The notes under the pieces are model-generated. The model did no database searches and was not told where the DNA came from. It saw only the letters and a program-made list of their open reading frames with translations. Shown piece after piece: positions 1 to 13,051 of a stretch of 64,000 nt of DNA (the first letter of the stretch is position 1; every line of letters begins with the position of its first letter). This DNA is from Coriaria nepalensis. Taxonomy: Eukaryota > Streptophyta > Magnoliopsida > Cucurbitales > Coriariaceae. Position numbers and translations under genes: made by a program. The DNA is taken from positions 20,665,209 to 20,729,208 of the forward strand of contig CP114482.1 of assembly GCA_027186245.1 (NCBI GenBank), given 5' to 3'.

Positions 1-143
1 TAATCTATTGAAGACAACAATGCATTATTTTAGCCATAAAAAGCATATCATTCAGTCTTTTCATATCATTAAATTGTTTGGAAGCACTTCGAACCAATTC
101 TATTTGTGCATTTGAGACACGACTTTCATACATAACTTGCAAT
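1..143 (+). repeat. Type A monomer, subfamily 1 (143 bp), representative
   Basis: First monomer of the trimer. It runs from TAATCTATTGAAGACAACAA to the ...CTTGCAAT that precedes the next TGATCTATTG. Features specific to A are AAAAGCATATCATTCAGTC, a second CATATCATT 18 bp later, GGAAGCACTTCGAACCAATTC and GCATTTGAGACACGAC. It differs from B and C by two extra A residues in the run before GCATAT and by a replaced central segment. The subfamily 1 version has CTTTTCATATCATT where subfamily 2 has CTTTTCAATCATT. That one-base loss accounts for the 421 versus 420 bp unit length. Confidence 0.9.
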
Positions 144-279
144 TGATCTATTGAAAGCAACTATGCATTTTTTTATCCTTAAAGTCATATTTTTGCGTCT
201 CTTTTAGTCAGTAAATCATTCTAAATCATTTCGAATGAAATTCGGCCTTTAAACATCACTTTCGTGCATAACTTCCAGT
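144..279 (+). repeat. Type B monomer, subfamily 1 (136 bp), representative
   Basis: Second and shortest monomer of the trimer. It carries a T-run after ATGCAT (ATGCATTTTTTTA), then TCATATTTTTGCGTCTC, TTTTAGTCAGTAAATCATTC, TTCGAATGAAATTCGGCC and TTTAAACAT.ACTTTCGTGC. Relative to C it lacks about 6 bp around the position of C's CTATTTTCGCCC, which explains 136 versus 142 bp. TTCGAA and CATAACTT.CAGT align with the corresponding blocks in A and C, so the three monomers share an ancestor. Confidence 0.9.
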
Positions 280-421
280 TGATGTATTGAAGGCAACAAT
301 GCATTTGTTTAGCCTTAAAGTCATGTCAATGAGTCTCTTCTAGTCATTAAATCATTCTAAATTAAGTTGAACGAATTCTATTTTCGCCATTCAAACATGA
401 TTTTCTTACATAACTTGCAAT
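280..421 (+). repeat. Type C monomer, subfamily 1 (142 bp), representative
   Basis: Third monomer. It holds TGCATTTGTTTAGCC, GTCATGTCAATGAGTC, TCTTCTAGTC, a GAACGAATTC block containing an EcoRI-type hexamer, TATTTTCGCC, CAAACATGATTTT and TACATAACTTGCAAT. In most copies this is where GAATTC appears once per trimer. Some copies have lost it, for example those reading GACCGAATTTTA near 11,740 and 13,430. C joins directly to the next A monomer. Confidence 0.9.
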
Positions 422-1684
422 TAATCTATTCAAGACTACAATGCATTGTTTTAGCCATAAAAAGGATATCATTCAGTCTTTTCATATCATTAAATTGTTT
501 GGAAGCACTTCGAACCAATTCTATTTGTGCATTTGAGACACGACTTTCATACATAACTTGCAATTGATCTATTGAAGGCAACTATGCATTTTTTTAGCCT
601 TAAAGTCATATTATTGCGTCTCTTTTAGTCAGTAAATCATTCTAAATCACTTCGAATGAAATTCGGCCTTTAAACATCACTTTCGTGCATAACTCGGAGT
701 TGATCTATTGAAGGCAAAAATGCATTTGTTTAGCCTTAAAGTCATGTCAATGAGTCTCTTCTAGTCGTTAAATCATTCTAAATTAAGTCGAACGAATTCT
801 ATTTTCGCCCTTCAAACATGATTTTATTACATAACTTGCAATTAATCTATTGAAGACAACAATGCATTATTTTAGCCTTAAAAAGCATATCATTCAGTCT
901 TTCCATAGCATTAAATTGTTTGGAAGCACTTCGAACCAATTCTATTTGTGCATTTGAGACACGACTTTCATACATAACTTGCAATTGATCTATTGAAGGC
1001 AACTATGCATTTTTTTAGCCTTAAAGTCATATTATTGCGTCTCTTTTAGTCAGTAAATCATTCTAAATCATTTCGAATGAAATTCGGCCTTTAAACATGA
1101 CTTTCGTGCATAACTTGCAGTTGATCTATTGAAGGTAACAATGCATTTGTGTAGCCTTAAAGTCATGTCAATGAGTCTCTTCTAGTCGTTAATTCATTCT
1201 AAATTAATACGAACGAATTCTATTTTCGCCTTTCAAACATGATTTTCTTACATAACTTGCAATTAATCTATTGAAGACAACAATGCATTATTTTAGCCAT
1301 AAAAAGCATATCATTCAGTCTTTTCATATCATTAAATTGTTTGGAAGCACTTCGAACCAATTCTATTTGTGCATTTGAGACACGACTTTGATACATAACT
1401 TGCAATTCATCTATTGAAGGCAACTATGCATTTTTTTAGCCTTAAAGTCATATTGTTGCGTCTCTTTTAGTCAGTAAATCATTCTAAATCACTTCGAATG
1501 AAATTCGGCCTTTAAACATGACTTTCGTGCAAAACTTGCAGTTGATCTATTGAAGGCAACAATGCACTTGTTTAGCCTTAAAGTCATGTCAATGAGTCTC
1601 TTCTAGTCGTTAAATCATTTAAAATGAAGTTGAACGAATTCTATTTTCGCCCTTCAAACATGATTTTCTTACATAACTTGTAAT

Positions 1685-4600
1685 TAATCTATTGAAGACA
1701 ACAATGCATTATTTTAGCCATAAAAAGCATATCATTCAGTCTTTTCATATCATTAAATTGTTTGGAAGCACTTCGAACCAATTCTATTTTTTCATTTAAG
1801 ACGCGACTTTCATGCATAACTTGCAATTGATCTATTGAAGGCAACAATCCATTTTTTTAGCCTTAAAGTCATCTTATTGCGTGTCTTTTAGTCAGTAAAT
1901 CATTCTAAATAACTTCGAATGAAATTCGGCGTTTAAACATGACTTTCGTGCATAACTTGCAGTTGATGTATTGAAGGCAACAATGCAATTGTTTAGCCTT
2001 AAAGTCATGTCAATGAGTCTCTTCTAGTCATTAAATCATTCTAAATTAAGTCGAACGAATTCTATTTTCGCCCTTCAAACATGATTTTCTTACATAACTT
2101 GCAATTAATCTATTGAAGACAACGATGCATTATTTTAGCCATAAGAAGCATATCATTCAGTCTTTTCATATCATTAAATTGTTTGGAAGCACTTCGAACC
2201 AATTCTATTTGTGCATTTAAGACACGACTTTCATACATAACTTGCAATTGATCTACTGAAGGCAACTATGCATTTTTTTAGCCTTAAAGTCATATTATTG
2301 CATCTCTTTTAGTCAGTAAATCATTCTAAATCATTTCGAATTAAATTCGGCCTTTAAACATGACTTTCGTGCATAACTTGCAGTTAATCTATTGAAGGCA
2401 ACAATGCATTTGTTTAGCCTTAAAGTCATGTCAATGAGTCTCTTCTAGTCGTCAAATCATTCTAAATTAGGTCGAACGAATTCTATTTTCGCCTTTCAAA
2501 CATGATTTTCTTACATAACTTGCAATTAATCTATTGAAGACAACAATGCATTGTTTTAGCCATAAAAAGGATATCATTCAGTCTTTTCATATCATTAAAT
2601 TGTTTGGAAGCACTTCGAACCAATTCTATTTGTGCATTTGAGACACGACTTTGATACATAACTTGCAATTCATCTATTGAAGGCAACTATGCATTTTTTT
2701 AGCCTTAAAGTCATATTATTGCGTCTCTTTTAGTCAGTAAATCATTCTAAATCACTTCGAATGAAATTCGGCCTTTAAACATCACTTTCGTGCATAACTC
2801 GGAGTTGATCTATTGAAGGCAAAAATGCATTTGTTTAGCCTTAAAGTCATGTCAATGAGTCTCTTCTAGTCGTTAAATCATTCTAAATTAAGTCGAACGA
2901 ATTCTATTTTCGCCCTTCAAACATGATTTTATTACATAACTTGCAATTAATCTATTGAAGACAACAATGCATTATTTTAGCCTTAAAAAGCATATCATTC
3001 AGTCTTTCCATAGCATTAAATTGTTTGGAAGCACTTCGAACCAATTCTATTTGTGCATTTGAGACACGACTTTCATACATAACTTGCAATTGATCTATTG
3101 AAAGCAACTATGCATTTTTTTATCCTTAAAGTCATATTTTTGCGTCTCTTTTAGTTAGTAAATCATTCTAAATCACTTCGAATGAAATTAAGCCTTTAAA
3201 CATGACTTTCGTGCATAACTTGCAGTTGATCTATTGAAGGCAAGAATGCATTTGTTTAGCCTTAAAGTCATGTCAATGAGTCTCTTGTAGTCGTTAAATC
3301 ATTCTAAATTAAGTCGAACGAATTCTATTTTCGCCCTTCAAACATGATTGTATTACATAACTTGCAATTAGGCTATTGAAGACAACAATGCATTGTTTTA
3401 GCCATAAAAAGCATATCATTCAATCTTTTCATATCATTAAATTGTTTGGAAGCACTTCGAACCAATTCTATTTTCGCATTTAAGACACGACTTTCATACA
3501 TAACTTGCAATTGATCTGTTGAAGGCAACTATGCATTTTTTTAGCCTTAAAGTCATATTTTTGCGTCTCTTTTAGTCAATAAATCATTCTAAATCACTTC
3601 GAACGAAATTCGGCCTTTAAACATGACTTTCGTGCATAACTTGCAGGTAATCTATTGAAGGCAACAATGCATTTGTTTAGCCTTAAAGTCATGTCAATGA
3701 GTCTCTTCTAGTCGTTAAATCATTCTAAATTAATACGAACGAATTCTATTTTCGCCTTTCAAACATGATTTTCTTACATAACTTGCAATTAATCTATTGA
3801 AGACAACAATGCATTGTTTTAGCCATAAAAAGGATATCATTCAGTCTTTTCATATCATTAAATTGTTTGGAAGCACTTCGAACCAATTCTATTTGTGCAT
3901 TTGAGAAACGACTTTCATACATAACTTGCAATTGATCTATTGAAGGCAACTATGCATTTTTTTAGCCTTAAAGTCATATTATTGCGTCTCTTTTAGTCAG
4001 TAAATCATTCTAAATCATTTCGAATGAAATTCGGCCTTTAAACATGACTTTCGTGCATAACTTGCAGTTGATCTATTGAAGGTAACAATGCATTTGTGTA
4101 GCCTTAAAGTCATGTCAATGAGTCTCTTCTAGTCGTTAATTCATTCTAAATTAAGTCGAACGAATACTATTCTCACCCTTCGAACATGATTTTCTTACAT
4201 AACTTGCAATTAATCTATTGAAGACAACAATGCATTATTTTAGCCATAAAAAGCATATCATTCAGTCTTTTCATATCATTAAATTGTAAGGAAGCACTTC
4301 GAACCAATTCTATTTGTGCATTTGAGACACGACTTTCATACATAACTTGCAATTGATCTATTGAAGGCAACTATGCATTTTTTTAGCCTTAAAGTCATAT
4401 TATTGCGTCTCTTTTAGTCAGTAAATCATTCTAAATCATTTCGAATGAAATTCGGCCTTTAAACATGACTTTCGTGCATAACTTGCAGTTGATCTATTGA
4501 AGGTAACAATGCATTTGTGTAGCCTTAAAGTCATGTCAATGAGTCTCTTCTAGTCGTTAAATCATTCTAAATTAATACGAACGAATTCTATTTTCGCCTT

Positions 4601-5052
4601 TCAAACATGATTTTCTTACATAACTTGCAATTAATCTATTGAAGACAACAATGCATTATTTTAGCCTTAAAAAGCATATCATTCAGTCTTTTGATATCAT
4701 TAAATTGTTCGGAAGCACTTCGAACCAATTCTATTTTTTCATTTAAGACACGACTTTCATGCATAACTTGCAATTGATCTATTGAAGGCAACTATGCATT
4801 TTTGTAGCCTTAAAGTCATATTATTGCGTCTCTTTTAGTCAGTAAATCATTCTAAATCATTTCTAATGAAATTCGGCCTTTAAACATGACTTTCGTGCAT
4901 AACTTGCAGTTGATCTATTGAAGGTAACAATGCATTTGTGTAGCCTTAAAGTCATGTCAATGAGTCTCTTCTAGTCGTTAATTCATTCTAAATTAAGTCG
5001 AACGAAAACTATTTTCACCCTTCGAACATGATTTTCTTACATAACTTGTAAT
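1685..5052 (+). repeat. 8-trimer HOR (3,368 bp), copy 1
   Basis: Eight A-B-C units, 24 monomers. The copy is defined by rare variants that recur exactly 3,368 bp later. CAATCC replaces CTATGC at 1,845, 5,213 and 8,581. GTAAGGAAGC replaces GTTTGGAAGC at 4,286, 7,654 and 11,022. GGCTATTG in the A start is at 3,371, 6,739 and 10,107. CTCGGAG is at 2,799, 6,166 and 9,534. The boundary at 1,685 is set where the upstream sequence stops matching that of copies 2 and 3; all three starts are preceded by CATAACTTGTAAT, unusual in this block. Confidence 0.88.
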
Positions 5053-8000
5053 TAATCTATTGAAGACAACAATGCATTATTTTAGCCATAAAAAGCATAT
5101 CATTCAGTCTTTTCATATCATTAAATTGTTTGGAAGCACTTCGAACCAATTCTATTTTTTCATTTAAGACGCGACTTTCCTGCATAACTTGCAATTGATC
5201 TATTGAAGGCAACAATCCATTTTTTTAGCCTTAAAGTCATCTTATTGCGTGTCTTTTAGTCAGTAAATCATTCTAAATAACTTCGAATGAAATTCGGCGT
5301 TTAAACATGACTTTCGTGCATAACTTGCAGTTGATGTATTGAAGGCAACAATGCAATTGTTTAGCCTTAAAGTCATGTCAATGAGTCTCTTCTAGTCATT
5401 AAATCATTCTAAATTAAGTCGAACGAATTCTATTTTCGCCCTTCAAACATGATTTTCTTACATAACTTGCAATTAATCTATTGAAGACAACGATGCATTA
5501 TTTTAGCCATAAGAAGCATATCATTCAGTCTTTTCATATCATTAAATTGTTTGGAAGCACTTCGAACCAATTCTATTTGTGCATTTAAGACACGACTTTC
5601 ATACATAACTTGCAATTGATCTACTGAAGGCAACTATGCATTTTTTTAGCCTTAAAGTCATATTATTGCATCTCTTTTAGTCAGTAAATCATTCTAAATC
5701 ATTTCGAATTAAATTCGGCCTTTAAACATGACTTTCGTGCATAACTTGCAGTTAATCTATTGAAGGCAACAATGCATTTGTTTAGCCTTAAAGTCATGTC
5801 AATGAGTCTCTTCTAGTCGTCAAATCATTCTAAATTAATTCGAACGAATTCTATTTTCGCCTTTCAAACATGATTTTCTTACATAACTTGCAATTAATCT
5901 ATTGAAGACAACAATGCATTGTTTTAGCCATAAAAAGGATATCATTCAGTCTTTTCATATCATTAAATTGTTTGGAAGCACTTCGAACACATTCTATTTG
6001 TGCATTTGAGACACGACTTTGATACATAACTTGCAATTCATCTATTGAAGGCAACTATGCATTTTTTTAGCCTTAAAGTCATATTATTGCGTCTCTTTTA
6101 GTCAGTAAATCATTCTAAATCACTTCGAATGAAATTCGGCCTTTAAACATCACTTTCATGCATAACTCGGAGTTGATCTATTGAAGGCAAAAATGCATTT
6201 GTTTAGCCTTAAAGTCATGTCAATGAGTCTCTTCTAGTCGTTAAATCATTCTAAATTAAGTCGAACGAATTCTATTTTCGCCCTTCAAACATGATTTTAT
6301 TACATAACTTGCAATTAATCTATTGAAGACAACAATGCATTATTTTAGCCTTAAAAAGCATATCATTCAGTCTTTCAATAGCATTAAATTGTTTGGAAGC
6401 ACTTCGAACCAATTCTATTTGTGCATTTGAGACACGACTTTCATACATAACTTGCAATTGATCTATTGAAAGCAACTATGCATTTTTTTATCCTTAAAGT
6501 CATATTTTTGCGTCTCTTTTAGTTAGTAAATCATTCTAAATCACTTCGAATGAAATTAAGCCTTTAAACATGACTTTCGTGCATAACTTGCAGTTGATCT
6601 ATTGAAGGCAAGAATGCATTTGTTTAGCCTTAAAGTCATGTCAATGAGTCTCTTGTAGTCGTTAAATCATTCTAAATTAAGTCGAACGAATTCTATTTTC
6701 GCCCTTCAAACATGATTGTATTACATAACTTGCAATTAGGCTATTGAAGACAACAATGCATTGTTTTAGCCATAAAAAGCATATCATTCAATCTTTTCAT
6801 ATCATTAAATTGTTTGGAAGCACTTCGAACCAATTCTATTTTCGCATTTAAGACACGACTTTCATACATAACTTGCAATTGATCTGTTGAAGGCAACTAT
6901 GCATTTTTTTAGCCTTAAAGTCATATTTTTGCGTCTCTTTTAGTCAGTAAATCATTCTAAATCACTTCGAACGAAATTCGGCCTTTAAACATGACTTTCG
7001 TGCATAACTTGCAGGTAATCTATTGAAGGCAACAATGCATTTGTTTAGCCTTAAAGTCATGTCAATGAGTCTCTTCTAGTCGTTAAATCATTCTAAATTA
7101 ATACGAACGAATTCTATTTTCGCCTTTCAAACATGATTTTCATACATAACTTGCAATTAATCTATTGAACACAACAATGCATTGTTTTAGCCATAAAAAG
7201 GATATCATTCAGTCTTTTCATATCATTAAATTGTTTGGAAGCACTTCGAACCAATTCTATTTGTGCATTTGAGAAACGACTTTCATACATAACTTGCAAT
7301 TGATCTATTGAAGGCAACTATGCATTTTTTTAGCCTTAAAGTCATATTATTGCGTCTCTTTTAGTCAGTAAATCATTCTAAATCATTTCGAATGAAATTC
7401 GGCCTTTAAACATGACTTTCGTGCATAACTTGCAGTTGATCTATTGAAGGTAACAATGCATTTGTGTAGCCTTAAAGTCATGTCAATGAGTCTCTTCTAG
7501 TCGTTAATTCATTCTAAATTAAGTCGAACGAATACTATTCTCACCCTTCGAACATGATTTTCTTACATAACTTGCAATTAATCTATTGAAGACAACAATG
7601 CATTATTTTAGCCATAAAAAGCATATCATTCAGTCTTTTCATATCATTAAATTGTAAGGAAGCACTTCGAACCAATTCTATTTGTGCATTTGAGACACGA
7701 CTTTCATACATAACTTGCAATTGATCTATTGAAGGCAACTAAGCATTTTTTTAGCCTTAAAGTCATATTATTGCGTCTCTTTTAGTCAGTAAATCATTCT
7801 AAATCATTTCGAATGAAATTCGGCCTTTAAACATGACTTTCGTGCATAACTTGCAGTTGATCTATTGAAGGTAACAATGCATTTGTGTAGCCTTAAAGTC
7901 ATGTCAATGAGTCTCTTCTAGTCGTTAAATCATTCTAAATTAATACAAACGAATTCTATTTTCGCCTTTCAAACATGATTTTCTTACATAACTTGCAATT

Positions 8001-8420
8001 AATCTATTGAAGACAACAATGCATTATTTTAGCCTTAAAAAGCATATCATTCAGTCTTTTGATATCATTAAATTGTTCGGAAGCACTTCGAACCAATTCT
8101 ATTTTTTCATTTAAGACACGACTTTCATGCATAACTTGCAATTGATCTATTGAAGGCAACTATGCATTTTTGTAGCCTTAAAGTCATATTATTGCGTCTC
8201 TTTTAGTCAGTAAATCATTCTAAATCATTTCTAATGAAATTCGGCCTTTAAACATGACTTTCGTGCATAACTTGCAGTTGATCTATTGAAGGTAACAATG
8301 CATTTGTGTAGCCTTAAAGTCATGTCAATGAGTCTCTTCTAGTCGTTAATTCATTCTAAATTAAGTCGAACGAAAACTATTTTCACCCTTCGAACATGAT
8401 TTTCTTACATAACTTGTAAT
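5053..8420 (+). repeat. 8-trimer HOR (3,368 bp), copy 2
   Basis: Matches copy 1 unit for unit at an offset of 3,368 bp, with only scattered base changes. Private changes include ACTTTCCTGC near 5,176 (copies 1 and 3 have ACTTTCATGC), AACACATTC near 5,987 (copy 3 shares it, copy 1 has AACCAATTC) and TCTTTCAATAGC near 6,371. The AACACATTC change shared by copies 2 and 3 suggests that they separated more recently than either did from copy 1. Confidence 0.88.
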
Positions 8421-11367
8421 TAATCTATTGAAGACAACAATGCATTATTTTAGCCATAAAAAGCATATCATTCAGTCTTTTCATATCATTAAATTGTTTG
8501 GAAGCACTTCGAACCAATTCTATTTTTTCATTTAAGACGCGACTTTCATGCATAACTTGCAATTGATCTATTGAAGGCAACAATCCATTTTTTTAGCCTT
8601 AAAGTCATCTTATTGCGTGTCTTTTAGTCAGTAAATCATTCTAAATAACTTCGAATGAAATTCGGCGTTTAAACATGACTTTCGTGCATAACTTGCAGTT
8701 GATGTATTGAAGGCAACAATGCAATTGTTTAGCCTTAAAGTCATGTCAATGAGTCTCTTCTAGTCATTAAATCATTCTAAATTAAGTCGAACGAATTCTA
8801 TTTTCGCCCTTCAAACATGATTTTCTTACATAACTTGCAATTAATCTATTGAAGACAACGATGCATTATTTTAGCCATAAGAAGCATATCATTCAGTCTT
8901 TTCATATCATTAAATTGTTTGGAAGCACTTCGAACCAATTCTATTTGTGCATTTAAGACACGACTTTCATACATAACTTGCAATTGATCTACTGAAGGCA
9001 ACTATGCATTTTTTTAGCCTTAAAGTCATATTATTGCATCTCTTTTAGTCAGTAAATCATTCTAAATCATTTCGAATTAAATTCGGCCTTTAAACATGAC
9101 TTTCGTGCATAACTTGCAGTTAATCTATTGAAGGCAACAATGCATTTGTTTAGCCTTAAAGTCATGTCAATGAGTCTCTTCTAGTCGTCAAATCATTCTA
9201 AATTAATTCGAACGAATTCTATTTTCGCCTTTCAAACATGATTTTCTTACATAACTTGCAATTAATCTATTGAAGACAACAATGCATTGTTTTAGCCATA
9301 AAAAGGATATCATTCAGTCTTTTCATATCATTAAATTGTTTGGAAGCACTTCGAACACATTCTATTTGTGCATTTGAGACACGACTTTGATACATAACTT
9401 GCAATTCATCTATTGAAGGCAACTATGCATTTTTTTAGCCTTAAAATCATATTATTGCGTCTCTTTTAGTCAGTAAATCATTCTAAATCACTTCGAATGA
9501 AATTCGGCCTTTAAACATCACTTTCGTGCATAACTCGGAGTTGATCTATTGAAGGCAAAAATGCATTTGTTTAGCCTTAAAGTCATGTCAATGAGTCTCT
9601 TCTAGTCGTTAAATCATTCTAAATTAAGTCGAACGAATTCTATTTTCGCCCTTCAAACATGATTTTATTACATAACTTGCAATTAATCTATTGAAGACAA
9701 CAATGCATTATTTTAGCCTTAAAAAGCATATCATTCAGTCTTTCCATAGCATTAAATTGTTTGGAAGCACTTCGAACCAATTCTATTTGTGCATTTGAGA
9801 CACGACTTTCATACATAACTTGCAATTGATCTATTGAAAGCAACTATGCATTTTTTTATCCTTAAAGTCATATTTTTGCGTCTCTTTTAGTTAGTAAATC
9901 ATTCTAAATCACTTCGAATGAAATTAAGCCTTTAAACATGACTTTCGTGCATAACTTGCAGTTGATCTATTGAAGGCAAGAATGCATTTGTTTAGCCTTA
10001 AAGTCATGTCAATGAGTCTCTTGTAGTCGTTAAATCATTCTAAATTAAGTCGAACGAATTCTATTTTCGCCCTTCAAACATGATTGTATTACATAACTTG
10101 CAATTAGGCTATTGAAGACAACAATGCATTGTTTTAGCCATAAAAAGCATATCATTCAATCTTTTCATATCATTAAATTGTTTGGAAGCACTTCGAACCA
10201 ATTCTATTTTCGCATTTAAGACACGACTTTCATACATAACTTGCAATTGATCTGTTGAAGGCAACTATGCATTTTTTTAGCCTTAAAGTCATATTTTTGC
10301 GTCTCTTTTAGTCAATAAATCATTCTAAATCACTTCGAACGAAATTCGGCCTTTAAACATGACTTTCGTGCATAACTTGCAGGTAATCTATTGAAGGCAA
10401 CAATGCATTTGTTTAGCCTTAAAGTCATGTCAATGAGTCTCTTCTAGTCGTTAAATCATTCTAAATTAATACGAACGAATTCTATTTTCGCCTTTCAAAC
10501 ATGATTTTCTTACATAACTTGCAATTAATCTATTGAAGACAACAATGCATTGTTTTAGCCATAAAAAGGATATCATTCAGTCTTTTCATATCATTAAATT
10601 GTTTGGAAGCACTTCGAACCAATTCTATTTGTGCATTTGAGAAACGACTTTCATACATAACTTGCAATTGATCTATTGAAGGCAACTATGCATTTTTTTA
10701 GCCTTAAAGTCATATTATTGCGTCTCTTTTAGTCAGTAAATCATTCTAAATCATTTCGAATGAAATTCGGCCTTTAAACATGACTTTCGTGCATAACTTG
10801 CAGTTGATCTATTGAAGGTAACAATGCATTTGTGTAGCCTTAAAGTCATGTCAATGAGTCTCTTCTAGTCGTTAATTCATTCTAAATTAAGTCGAACGAA
10901 TACTATTCTCACCCTTCGAACATGATTTTCTTACATAACTTGCAATTAATCTATTGAAGACAACAATGCATTATTTTAGCCATAAAAAGCATATCATTCA
11001 GTCTTTTCATATCATTAAATTGTAAGGAAGCACTTCGAACCAATTCTATTTGTGCATTTGAGACACGACTTTCATACATAACTTGCAATTGATCTATTGA
11101 AGGCAACTATGCATTTTTTTAGCCTTAAAGTCATATTATTGCGTCTCTTTTAGTCAGTAAATCATTCTAAATCATTTCGAATGAAATTCGGCCTTTAAAC
11201 ATGACTTTCGTGCATAACTTGCAGTTGATCTATTGAAGGTAACAATGCATTTGTGTAGCCTTAAAGTCATGTCAATGAGTCTCTTCTAGTCGTTAAATCA
11301 TTCTAAATTAATACGAACGAATTCTATTTTCGCCTTTCAAACATGATTTTCTTACATAACTTGCAAT
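8421..11367 (+). repeat. 8-trimer HOR, copy 3 (seven of eight units)
   Basis: Continues the 3,368 bp series through seven units. The eighth unit expected at 11,368, with ATATCATTAAATTGTTCGG in A, is not there. Instead a repeat of the seventh unit's A monomer (GTAAGGAAGC) follows. The HOR therefore breaks off at a unit boundary, as expected if an unequal exchange between units 7 and 8 of neighbouring copies ended the series. Confidence 0.82.
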
Positions 11368-13051
11368 TAATCTATTGAAGACAACAATGCATTATTTTAG
11401 CCATAAAAAGCATATCATTCAGTCTTTTCATATCATTAAATTGTAAGGAAGCACTTCGAACCAATTCTATTTGTGCATTTGAGACACGACTTTCATACAT
11501 AACTTGCAATTGATCTATTGAAGGCAACTATGCATTTTTTTAGCCTTAAAGTCATATTATTGCGTCTCTTTTAGTCAGTAAATCATTCTAAATCACTTCG
11601 AATGAAATTCGGCCTTTAAACATCACTTTCGTGCATAACTTCCAGTTGATGTATTGAAGGCAACAATGCATTTGTTTAGCCTTAAAGTCATGTCAATGAG
11701 TCTCTTCTAGTAGTTAAATCATTCTAAATTAAGTCGACCGAATTTTATTTTCGCCTTTCAAACATGATTTTCTTACATAACTTGCAATTAATCTATTGAA
11801 GACAACAATGCATTATTTTAGCCTTAAAAAGCATATCATTCAGTCTTTTGATATCATTAAATTGTTCGGAAGCACTTCGAACCAATTCTATTTGTGCATT
11901 TGAGACACGACTTTCATACATAACTTGCAATTGATCTATTGAAGGCAACTATGCATTTTTTTAGCCTTAAAGTCATATTATTGCGTCTCTTTTAGTCAGT
12001 AAATCATTCTAAATCATTTCGAATGAAATTCGGCCTTTAAACATGACTTTCGTGCATAACTTGCAGTTGATCTATTGAAGGTAACAATGCATTTGTGTAG
12101 CCTTAAAGTCATGTCAATGAGTCTCTTCTAGTCGTTAAATCATTCTAAATTAATACGAACGAATTCTATTTTCGCCTTTCAAACATGATTTTCTTACATA
12201 ACTTGCAATTAATCTATTGAAGACAACAATGCATTATTTTAGCCATAAAAAGCATATCATTCAGTCTTTTCATATCATTAAATTGTAAGGAAGCACTTCG
12301 AACCAATTCTATTTGTGCATTTGAGACACGACTTTCATACATAACTTGCAATTGATCTATTGAAGGCAACTATGCATTTTTTTAGCCTTAAAGTCATATT
12401 ATTGCGTCTCTTTTAGTCAGTAAATCATTCTAAATCATTTCGAATGAAATTCGGCCTTTAAACATGACTTTCGTGCATAACTTGCAGTTGATCTATTGAA
12501 GGTAACAATGCATTTGTGTAGCCTTAAAGTCATGTCAATGAGTCTCTTCTAGTCGTTAAATCATTCTAAATTAATACGAACGAATTCTATTTTCGCCTTT
12601 CAAACATGATTTTCTTACATAACTTGCAATTAATCTATTGAAGACAACAATGCATTATTTTAGCCTTAAAAAGCATATCATTCAGTCTTTTGATATCATT
12701 AAATTGTTCGGAAGCACTTCGAACCAATTCTATTTGTGCATTTGAGACACGACTTTCATACATAACTTGCAATTGATCTATTGAAGGCAACTATGCATTT
12801 TTTTAGCCTTAAAGTCATATTATTGCGTCTCTTTTAGTCAGTAAATCATTCTAAATCATTTCGAATGAAATTCGGCCTTTAAACATGACTTTCGTGCATA
12901 ACTTGCAGTTGATCTATTGAAGGCAACAATGCATTTGTTTAGCCTTAAAGTCATGTCAATGAGTCTCTTCTAGTCGTTAAATCATTCTAAATTAAGTCGA
13001 ACGAATTCTATTTTCGCCCTTCAAACATGATTTTATTACATAACTTGCAAT
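11368..13051 (+). repeat. Alternating two-trimer (842 bp) repeats
   Basis: Four units at 11,368, 11,789, 12,210 and 12,631. They alternate an A monomer carrying GTAAGGAAGC with one carrying GATATCATTAAATTGTTCGG, an 842 bp period. These are the two last unit types of the 3,368 bp HOR. The 11,368 unit keeps the A of one type, but its B and C are of another kind (CATCACTTTC, CTTCCAGTTGATGTATTG, GTCGACCGAATTTTA), as found again at 13.3 kb. This looks like a crossover or conversion inside a unit. Confidence 0.75.

Larger units (their letters stand above)
1..1684 (+). repeat. Four trimers before the first full 3.37 kb HOR copy
   Basis: Four A-B-C units, at 1, 422, 843 and 1,264. The second and third resemble two consecutive units inside the following HOR (about 2,527-3,370). 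They share GGATATCATT in A, the rare CTCGGAGTTGATC at 693 (also at 2,799, 6,166 and 9,534) and TCTTTCCATAGC near 898. The first and fourth do not follow HOR order. This is therefore a rearranged relative of the HOR rather than a clean upstream copy. The window starts inside the array. Confidence 0.75.

Noticed and set aside
220..260. CENP-B box in B monomers (TTCGAATGAAATTCGG)
   Set aside because: It recalls the CENP-B core TTCGNNNNANNCGGG, but the CGG lies two bases too far right and the next base is C, not G, so the core does not match.
367..567. 66-codon plus-strand open frame
   Set aside because: It lies wholly within satellite monomers. The same positions are closed in neighbouring units, and it shows no domain, start context or codon bias.
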